17,032 nucleotides of DNA from Phycisphaerales bacterium UBA2402 (GTDB lineage Bacteria > Planctomycetota > Phycisphaerae > Phycisphaerales > UBA1924): assembly GCA_002343715.1 (NCBI GenBank), contig DDSA01000163.1:9890-26921 (forward strand). The letters are read 5' to 3'. Under the pieces are notes generated by a model. The model was not told the origin of the DNA. It did no database searches and saw nothing but the letters and a program-made list of their open reading frames with translations. Positions 11,901 through 17,032 of this stretch are shown here, in pieces (the first letter of the stretch is position 1; each line of letters starts with the position of its first letter). Both the position numbers and the translations under genes were made by a program.

Positions 11901-13298
11901 CAACTCTACCAGGTTGGCCGCCTGGTCGGCGCGGGCGGCATCGAGCACGCCGGGTGTCTGGGCCGCGTTCAACATCGACTGGAGCGTGGGGTACTGCGCG
12001 CTGTACGCATTGAGTTGGGCCAACTCGGAGTTGATCAGGGAACGCGTTGCGTTGAGTTCACTGCTGATGCGGTTTCGAACATTGATAAAGCCAACGGCCC
12101 TCTCGGCCTCGAGGGCTTCGGGGGTCGATGGCACGTACGAGAGCGCGCGAAGAATCTCGGGATGGCTGATCCTCGCCACACTCGCGTCGGGGTAAGGCTC
12201 AATGTTGTTGGCCCGCGCATAGGCGGTGGCGGCAGGTGCCACCAGCGGGTTGACAGCGCCCGAGGCGTCCTTGCCCGCGAAGGTGTCCATCAGGACTGTG
12301 GCCAACTCATCGCTCAGCGCGAGCCGCAACGCTCGGGCTGACTGGAGGTTGACAAGATTGCGCTCGCGTGTGGAGTTGCCGAGTGAAAGCCCGAGCCGAT
12401 CCAGAACCGCCTCGCCCACATCGGCATCAATTCCCGTGATCGAGGTGATCGGCAAGGAAAACCGAACCGCGGAGTGAAAGTTCATCGGGCGGTTCAGGTT
12501 GGTATCGGGGAGATGCCGTGTGCGCAGCAGCGAGTCGTACTGCGACACGAAATCACCGAGTTGCTGAGCCGTCATGTTCGGGTTCAGCGCCGTCACCACA
12601 CCGATGGCCGTGAGCACCGCCGCCAATCGTGGGTTCTCGTTCCGAAGCAACGAACCGCGGATGATCTCCGTGGCGGTCAGAGAAGTCAAGTAACTCGAGT
12701 GTATTTCAGCGGCGGGATCGTGGCGCACGGTGAGGGTGGCCACCGAGGAGGGAACGGCGCCTTGGCACGAGGAACCGACAATCTGACAGCGGAATGTGGC
12801 GTTCGCATCCGCGAGTGTCACCGGGCCCCACTCGAGCGTGCTTGAAGTAGCGCCTGTGATCGCGACATTGTTGCGGAACCACTGATAGGTTGCGCTCTGG
12901 TTTGCCTGTGCGCTGAACTCCACCCGTGCGCCGAGACAGGTCTGTACGCTCATCGGTTGAGTCAGGTACGTCAGGCTGTTGTTGGCAATGACGCCCGCGC
13001 TTTGACTGGCGGAACCATTGCAAAAACCACCATTGCTGTAGATCACGGCCTTGTATAAACCGTTGTTCGCCGAGGTAATGTTCGTCAGAACGAGAGTTTC
13101 GCCGAACTCATTGAGAGGTACATTGTTTCGGTACCACTGTACCGCGCCCGAGACCGGTACGGCCTGAAGGACGACCGTCGATCCGGTGCAGAACTGTCCG
13201 CCCTGTGGATGTACTTGGAAACACTGGGCGTGGGAACCGTTTCCCATAATGAGACAGATGCCCCAGAGAAGTAACGCCGTCACACCACGGAAGTTCAT
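8943..13298 (-). CDS. Giant secreted Ig-like / helical-core / cadherin-like / dockerin-like protein
   Basis: A 1451-aa exported protein. ATG 13298 is preferred to the upstream GTG (13322) because AAAGGA sits 8 nt before it and a signal peptide follows directly (hydrophobic core about 6-19, cleavage near SHA-QC, 25). Domains: two Ig-like domains with paired Cys and QWYRNN/QWFRNN cores (about 26-107 and 108-192); a long helical region (about 195-500); a Gly/Ala-rich hydrophobic hairpin (about 505-554); a Pro-rich linker and coiled coil (about 563-645); an uncharacterised aromatic-rich region (to about 1195); a cadherin/tandem-95-like beta domain (about 1203-1302); a third Ig-like domain (about 1303-1395). 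The C-terminus has two dockerin-like calcium loops, DFNSDGGIDGGD and DVNFDGGIDGGD, each followed by a W, ending GGCI. Such C-termini are common on Phycisphaerae surface proteins. Function is unknown; adhesion or a surface effector role is plausible. Confidence 0.9.
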   Translation of the reverse strand: MNFRGVTALLLWGICLIMGNGSHAQCFQVHPQGGQFCTGSTVVLQAVPVSGAVQWYRNNVPLNEFGETLVLTNITSANNGLYKAVIYSNGGFCNGSASQSAGVIANNSLTYLTQPMSVQTCLGARVEFSAQANQSATYQWFRNNVAITGATSSTLEWGPVTLADANATFRCQIVGSSCQGAVPSSVATLTVRHDPAAEIHSSYLTSLTATEIIRGSLLRNENPRLAAVLTAIGVVTALNPNMTAQQLGDFVSQYDSLLRTRHLPDTNLNRPMNFHSAVRFSLPITSITGIDADVGEAVLDRLGLSLGNSTRERNLVNLQSARALRLALSDELATVLMDTFAGKDASGAVNPLVAPAATAYARANNIEPYPDASVARISHPEILRALSYVPSTPEALEAERAVGFINVRNRISSELNATRSLINSELAQLNAYSAQYPTLQSMLNAAQTPGVLDAARADQAANLVELNRYRTGISFVIAALARDAQWASQATILREFSNTQIRFADSTVATASTALQGAGTVLAGIGTLFTGPAGVVAGIGSIAAGTGVLLPLVIPEEPGPPSPFQQLAHRVDELRIQLDGVRVAMMNRFDRVDAQLQSLYAEVTGGFNAMTYYFQQQAGDLRGIQRGLAEAQSNMNRFEANLYGMLAGGFLFNFYENMDQGLNYRETYGDYLTYDEFQGYENSFYSAATSHAESELFAGPITGSLPYSGQGLSTLNNYPLGYCFNYLRTYPGTRFGLSNLHSSRLTNPTHWALAADAYSQLARESPWYFARVSPARLSGVRVRGDNAQTAMHQARSSTLHESLHIDWASALSYLHFQVALARDTYSDPWHPNLNLWGGTSQNLSYTWPDYGYMDRYAQVCPGPIPTSILEEAPGGINSNIVWNMLPSEYKLAAILDPATRGPDRYILSYRMSGADTLTNGTWQLEPNGVVHRAVVDVELWYSSAPPTTCGISPGGSLRLAAPGQPIQRVAVRRFSLTFGPSNHGYTSTPLDTFRNRWRATLPGGSTIPVSAIKNVFFESQSTDSVCCAPSYTDRCWTAQTLVDSAPLAAVRGEINNHLRNHQRAFLNQVITALAGGADPEDLRSTAELVTLNARLTDMYLSIGAPESHARSDLIRGVLRGNEMGIDALAALSFYIAQRDAISTTPGATASTTFPNCYAELLGRKNRLRSELEAVLATGEQEFSPFMKWTIGSLSHLSATRFMLARNDQYVVAPGQTLIVPASEGVMANDVMQPEAILRVILVSPPAQGSLLLNDDGGFRYTPPASNPPASVTFSYKLQDTWVPSTGLPSPESAAVTVLIRIAPCGTMIVDHPQAPEFIPGGVAAMKVRAVGDGRLSYIWRRNGEVLTDGPRLFGSQTGTIVIIGLTETDRGIYTCSVIGACGQADSQPAYLGVQACPADFNSDGGIDGGDIESFYAAWSDGHESADVNFDGGIDGGDVETFFAAWEAGGCI

Positions 13299-13781
13299 GA
13301 AATGGTTCCTTTCAGTCGGCACGGAGAGGGAGCACGTTGACTCTTCGTGCGATGAAAGGACGTCAGGCCCGCCACGAAAGCGAAGTTGTACAGGACCAGG
13401 ATCGCAAATTAGATAAATTCTAAAACTGGGATCCGGAGTTCATTCTTACACACAGAGCACCATGTCGTGCTCTTGCAACTCGCTCTGTGTCGAACATGGC
13501 GCTATGTGCTCAGAGGGGATTACCAACGAGTGATCGTACTACAGCCTGCTTTGCCCGTCATCATAATCTTTGGGTGGTGACTTCGAATGACAAGCCGATA
13601 GGTTTCGATCCGTTCAGATAGCACAGAGAAGTTGAACTACTTGAGCATGGCCGATGTTCGTGTTACCGCGCCAAGTTTGCAGGTGGATGTACGACTCTGA
13701 ATACGCGCGTTTGAGGTCGCTCACAAACAGGGCAGGATATGGATCAGACACTATGTGCTTGAGTAAACTGCTTGCTGGCAA
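13299..13781. other. 483-bp gene-free spacer
   Basis: No open frame with recognisable content, ribosome site or signal peptide is seen on either strand. Base composition is visibly more AT-rich than the flanking genes. The stretch nearest the Ig gene should hold its minus-strand promoter; an AT-rich patch around 13405-13425 is the best place, but no clear -35/-10 pair is present. It also contains overlapping inverted repeats (13450-13498) and a repeated CTATGTGCT (13502-13510 and 13750-13758). No poly-T hairpin terminator for the 407-aa gene is visible. It may be decayed coding DNA or may hold an unrecognised small RNA. Confidence 0.5.
13450..13498. repeat. Overlapping, mutually exclusive inverted repeats
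   Basis: ACACAGAGC (13450-13458) is the exact complement of GCTCTGTGT (13482-13490). Within the same span AGAGCAC (13454-13460) pairs perfectly with GTGCTCT (13467-13473) around a 6-nt loop, using the same left-arm bases. CATGT (13461-13465) can also pair with ACATG (13494-13498). An RNA from here could fold in at least two competing ways. There is no U-run, so it is not an obvious terminator. Confidence 0.45.
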
Positions 13782-15005
13782 CTAGACCGGCCGCACCGGC
13801 AGCGGCCAGCGCAGGACGACCTTCGATGACATGACCGGGTAGGGGATCTGCACCCGGTAGCCCCTGAACTCATCCGGCTTCCAGCCCATGTGTTCGTACA
13901 CGCGGTTCACGATCCTGCTGTAGCGCGGAATGTGAGCCGTGCCGACCGCCGGAGGCGATCCAACGAGTTCGGTTACATCGAAGTTGTGGGGGAGTTGGTT
14001 CTGAACGCTCTGGGCCGCGGGGCTGTCAATTCCGCCGTGAGGGAAACCATAGATGAGCAGTTCCGGTTTGCCTTCCAGTTCGACCGAGTTGTGCAGGAGC
14101 AGGTCGCAGATCAGCACCTCCGTCGGCAGGAGGATCGACGCCGCGACCGACGCGAACCGATCTTCTTCGTTGCGGTAGCGTGACAACCCCTTCGCGGCGT
14201 AGCCGAAGACGCAGTCGCAGGCACCCTGAGAACCGACCGGCCCGCCGGGGAGCATGATTTCTCTCCCCTCAGGGCTAATGACCTGTTCGAGCGCCGGGAC
14301 GTTGTCAGAACAAAACTCGCGGATGACAAAGGGCGGATCGCCCGGAGGGGTCGGGAAGATCGGGCCGACGCCGATGTCCGTTGGTTCATTGCCCAAGTCC
14401 GAGTGAATCTGCATCCGCATCAGGCGCCAGCGCACGTTGGGCCGCAGGCGGCGGAAACCGATGAGGCCTCCCAGACTGACAAACGACATCGTGTCCGGGC
14501 CTTGCGGTCCGACCAGAGCGAGCGCCATCCGCACGCGGGCCTGCACGCCCCAGATCATGCAGTTGCCCCGGTACGCCAGCTCCCGACCCGTTTCGATGCG
14601 GTATTCACGCTCGAAGAGTCCCATGCTCTCGAGCGTGAGTTCGAGTTGATCGCGGTCGCCGGCGTGCTGATCCACCACCTCGATGAACCGTTTCATCGAA
14701 TCCCGAACCTGATCGAGCAGATCGGTCGGCGCGCCCGCCTTTTCAAACGCGGCGACCGCAAGGTCCATTCCCTGTTGGCCCGGGAGATGGTTCAAGGCTG
14801 AGAACGGATCTTGGGCGGTCATGACCCGTGAGAGTTTCCACGTGAGATTTCTGTTCAAGCCATACTTACGGGCGACCTCCTGAGGCTTTTCAGGATTGGC
14901 TCCCACGGCTGAATACATCTCAATTAACGTCCGACGAATGCCTTGAAGGGCATTTCTACTCTCTTCGACAATCAGTCCTGGTTTTGTTTGGATAACGTCC
15001 TGCAA
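13782..15005 (-). CDS. Uncharacterised protein with N-terminal helix-turn-helix-like region
   Basis: A 407-aa cytoplasmic protein with no signal peptide or membrane segment. I do not recognise a named family. Residues about 40-62 (KPQEVARKYGLNRNLTWKLSRVM) read as a helix-turn-helix, followed by an ADPF-like segment (AQDPFSALNHLPG) that I recall from conserved hypotheticals in planctomycetes. The centre (about 145-200: MIWGVQARVRMAL, then GGLIGFRRLRPNVRW) and the Cys-containing stretch GACDCVFGYAAKGLSRY look like a globular mixed alpha/beta domain. The C-terminus is VMSSKVVLRWPLPVRPV. The TTG at 15005 is chosen because GAGG lies 8-9 nt upstream and the frame is closed by TAG a few codons further up; the first in-frame ATG is 30 residues in. 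It is divergent from the HAF-repeat gene across an AT-rich spacer. A role as a DNA-binding regulator is inferred only from the HTH-like part. Confidence 0.75.
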   Translation of the reverse strand: MQDVIQTKPGLIVEESRNALQGIRRTLIEMYSAVGANPEKPQEVARKYGLNRNLTWKLSRVMTAQDPFSALNHLPGQQGMDLAVAAFEKAGAPTDLLDQVRDSMKRFIEVVDQHAGDRDQLELTLESMGLFEREYRIETGRELAYRGNCMIWGVQARVRMALALVGPQGPDTMSFVSLGGLIGFRRLRPNVRWRLMRMQIHSDLGNEPTDIGVGPIFPTPPGDPPFVIREFCSDNVPALEQVISPEGREIMLPGGPVGSQGACDCVFGYAAKGLSRYRNEEDRFASVAASILLPTEVLICDLLLHNSVELEGKPELLIYGFPHGGIDSPAAQSVQNQLPHNFDVTELVGSPPAVGTAHIPRYSRIVNRVYEHMGWKPDEFRGYRVQIPYPVMSSKVVLRWPLPVRPV

Positions 15006-15211
15006 TTGTTTTACCTCAATCGTCCTGACCTAGACATGATACCTCACTTTCTATTTGAATACAACGTTAGATACAATTTTCTGACGAATTTGTACAAACA
15101 TTTCTTGCATACAAGATGTTTGCAGATACAATATGCACTGTAATCCCCTGGTCTGGGTTGGTTACGTAGACCGATAGCCCGGCCATTCACACCTCGGAAG
15201 GAGATCACCTC
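15006..15211. promoter_or_regulatory. AT-rich divergent promoter region with repeats
   Basis: Bases 15031-15140 contain only 35 G/C out of 110 by my count, far below the neighbours. Present are a perfect 10-bp palindrome TTTGTACAAA (15089-15098), a direct repeat AGATACAAT (15069-15077 and 15124-15132), and an inverted repeat TGCATA (15106-15111)/TATGCA (15132-15137). The second AGATACAAT contains a -10-like TACAAT, with TTGCAT 16 bp upstream as a weak -35, pointing to the HAF-repeat gene. Further on, GGTCT (15150-15154) can pair with AGACC (15168-15172) in the leader. Binding sites for a regulator are likely; the HTH-like protein encoded next door is one candidate. Confidence 0.45.
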
Positions 15212-17032
15212 ATGCAGTCCGCATTCACTCGCTTGGCGATCATTTCGATCGCGGCCCTCGCCGGTACGGCGGCGGCGCAACCCTCTCTGACTTCGATCGG
15301 ATCAGGTAGCCCCAGTAGCGTTACGAACTCGATCGGCGGCACGATCTTCATCGGCGGCAGCGGGTTCGGCAGTGGCTCTTCACGATGGTCTATGACTGGT
15401 GGCGTGATCAGCGGGCAGGACCTCGGCGGTTCGGGTGGCGGTTATGTGTCCGCGAACGGTGCGGCACACACTGGGTTTTTCCCCAACACTGGCCCCACCA
15501 TTCTCGGCAATACCGCGACAGGCGTTACTCCCGCCTTCCGCCCCGACCCGACTCTGGTCCCCGCGGTCAATCAGCCCGCCGCCACGGAGTTGGCGGGCCG
15601 TTGGTGGAACAACACGACACAGACCTGGCAGAGCATGGGAGGTCTTCCGATCGACGGCTCGCTGATCGCCTTTGGATCGGGTTCGAGCGGCGGTTCGACT
15701 GGATCCTTCCTTACTCCCAACGGTATTTCGCCGACCGGTCGCTTCGTGGTCGGCCTTGGATATGTCTGCACGTACAACAACGCCGGCACGGCGGTCAGCG
15801 CTAATACCTTCCGTTGGCGGCCCTGGATCTGGGATGCCGAGGCCAACGGTGGGTCGGGTGAGATGAAGATTCTCCCCACACCCTTCAAGACCACTGCGGG
15901 TCAGACGTCGCTCCGCCGCACGGGCAACGCCTACGCCGTGAGCGCTGACGGCCTTGTCGTCGCGGGCGCGACCGAGCACAACGTCGGCACCACCCCGTCA
16001 GCGGATGCCGACGGAGGGCGCCTCTGCTACTGGCGGCGGGCCGACCTCAACAGTCCGTTTGTGTTGACGTATCTTGATACAGGCGTCGACGGCTCGGGCT
16101 TCCCCAAGTACATCTCCTCGACGCCAAGTTCGATGGATATGAATGCCGATGGCACCATCATCGTGGCCCGCGGCCCCGATGGGATCACCAAGTGGGTGTG
16201 GAACGGCGTTGATTTCGGCGCCCCGATCGTCATCGGATCCAATCTCACCACCCCCGCGACGTGGCTCCCCGCTTCGGTCACGAGTTGCGGTATTCCGCCG
16301 AACCTCGGCGGCATTCTCGCCACCAGCGATGACGGCAACACCATCGTCGGCAGCGCGGTCTACAGCACGTGCGGTAGTTTCATGTCCGGCGGATTCATCT
16401 GGACCGCCGATGACAACCTCATCGAGGACTGGTACGACTACAACGTCGCGGCGGGCACGCCCGGCTGCACTCCCGGTGGTTTCTGGGGTCCGATCGGCGA
16501 CAACGGGGACAATACCCGCGGCCTGCCGGTCATCGGCAACCCCAACAGCATCTCCGGCGATGGGTCCATCATCGTCGGCAATCAGGGCGGCACGCAACGC
16601 ATCGCAGGAGCTCCCCCGTGGGTCTGGATTGCCAGCGGCGGCCCCACCTGCGTTGAACCTTCGATCGTGAGCCAGCCCGCGGCCACGACGAACTTCTCCG
16701 CGTGCACCAGCAGCATCCTCCTCAGCACCGCCCTGAGCGGCACCGCTCCGTTCACCTACCAGTGGTACAAGGACGGTCAGCCCCTCTTCAACGGGACGCA
16801 GACGAGCGGCTCGGTCGTCTCGGGCGCGAACGAGTACCTGCTCCGCGTGAACCCCCCGCTCACGCCTTCCGATGCGGGCACCTACTACGTCGTGGTCAAC
16901 GGTCAGTGCGGATCTTCCGTGCAGTCCAACAACGCCGTCGTCCAACTCGACCCCGCCTTCCCCGCGGCGACCAATGACATCTGCACGACCGCGCTCACGG
17001 TCAACATGGGCACGAACGTGCTGGGCGCGGGC
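15212..17032 (+). CDS. Secreted HAF-repeat / Ig-like protein (3' end cut by window edge)
   Basis: A frame open for 607 codons from ATG 15212 to the last base with no stop, so the gene continues beyond the window. AAGGAG (15198-15203) 8 nt before the ATG is a near-perfect ribosome site. A signal peptide occupies about residues 1-22 (cleavage near AAA-QP). A Gly/Ser-rich N-terminal region follows. Then come five copies of a HAF-type repeat, with cores GISPTGRFVVG (171-181), VSADGLVVAG (243-252), MNADGTIIVA (310-319), TSDDGNTIVG (371-380) and ISGDGSIIVG (447-456), interleaved with W.W segments. This pattern suggests a beta-propeller-like fold. An Ig-like domain spans about 485-579 (FTYQWYKDGQPL ... 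SDAGTYYVVVNG, Cys498 and Cys566). The visible end, NDICTTALTVNMG, resembles the start of another domain seen in planctomycete surface proteins. Extracellular or surface location is expected; function unknown. Confidence 0.88.
   Translation, partial: MQSAFTRLAIISIAALAGTAAAQPSLTSIGSGSPSSVTNSIGGTIFIGGSGFGSGSSRWSMTGGVISGQDLGGSGGGYVSANGAAHTGFFPNTGPTILGNTATGVTPAFRPDPTLVPAVNQPAATELAGRWWNNTTQTWQSMGGLPIDGSLIAFGSGSSGGSTGSFLTPNGISPTGRFVVGLGYVCTYNNAGTAVSANTFRWRPWIWDAEANGGSGEMKILPTPFKTTAGQTSLRRTGNAYAVSADGLVVAGATEHNVGTTPSADADGGRLCYWRRADLNSPFVLTYLDTGVDGSGFPKYISSTPSSMDMNADGTIIVARGPDGITKWVWNGVDFGAPIVIGSNLTTPATWLPASVTSCGIPPNLGGILATSDDGNTIVGSAVYSTCGSFMSGGFIWTADDNLIEDWYDYNVAAGTPGCTPGGFWGPIGDNGDNTRGLPVIGNPNSISGDGSIIVGNQGGTQRIAGAPPWVWIASGGPTCVEPSIVSQPAATTNFSACTSSILLSTALSGTAPFTYQWYKDGQPLFNGTQTSGSVVSGANEYLLRVNPPLTPSDAGTYYVVVNGQCGSSVQSNNAVVQLDPAFPAATNDICTTALTVNMGTNVLGAG

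Noticed and set aside
13299..13322. GTG start 8 codons upstream for the giant Ig protein
   Set aside because: ATG 13298 has a well-spaced AAAGGA and begins directly with the signal peptide; the upstream GTG would use that ribosome site as coding sequence.
15380..16945. Two minus-strand open frames (199 and 315 codons) at the right end
   Set aside because: They are antisense to the HAF-repeat gene, which has a ribosome site, signal peptide and repeat structure on the plus strand. The antisense frames have composition typical of shadows.

Overview
The window looks like a chromosomal segment of a Planctomycetota bacterium, most likely of the class Phycisphaerae. It is GC-rich. It carries a sigma-70-like factor of the TIGR02999 type directly upstream of a very large membrane Ser/Thr kinase with a beta-propeller ectodomain. 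It has long secreted Ig-like proteins, a C-terminal pair of dockerin-like 'DFN.DGGIDGGD' calcium loops, and a PEP-CTERM-like tail ending in RRRR. This is inferred from family composition; no rRNA or other taxonomic marker is present.

Layout. Bases 1-1845 (+) hold nearly all of typA/bipA, a ribosome-associated GTPase cut by the left edge. A Tat-exported Ntn-hydrolase of the N4-(beta-N-acetylglucosaminyl)-L-asparaginase family follows at 1935-3044 (+). A 250-bp spacer with a good sigma-70 promoter then leads into a small exported PEP-CTERM-like protein (3298-3993, +), which ends at a strong bidirectional hairpin terminator (4030-4051). From there the minus strand takes over. Read in transcription order it holds an uncharacterised 407-aa protein (15005-13782), a giant Ig/helical/dockerin surface protein (13298-8943), an ECF-like sigma factor (8823-8239) and a 1306-aa Ser/Thr kinase (8230-4310). 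The sigma factor and kinase are only 8 bp apart. Just beyond the kinase lies a 63-bp relic of the 3' end of a paralogue of the 407-aa gene. At the right edge (15212-17032, +), divergent from the 407-aa gene across an AT-rich spacer, begins another long secreted protein with HAF-type repeats and an Ig-like domain; it runs off the window with no stop codon.

How the parts may work together. The sigma factor and kinase form a compact signalling unit: a cytoplasmic kinase domain, one transmembrane helix, and an exported propeller sensor with terminal TPRs. No separate anti-sigma gene is visible, so the kinase is the obvious candidate controller. The adjacent Ig/dockerin protein is a possible output or ligand, but its own 120-bp spacer means co-regulation is only an inference. 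The other genes (typA, asparaginase, PEP-CTERM-like protein, HAF protein) are independent units.

The most unusual items are: the exact 63-bp 3'-end duplication between 4076-4138 and 13782-13844; a glycine-rich hydrophobic hairpin inside the helical core of the giant Ig protein, recalling alpha-helical pore-forming proteins; the AT-rich, repeat-bearing divergent regulatory region at 15006-15211; and overlapping, mutually exclusive hairpins in the 483-bp gene-free stretch. I see no CRISPR array, tRNA, rRNA, IS element, reverse transcriptase or phage gene.
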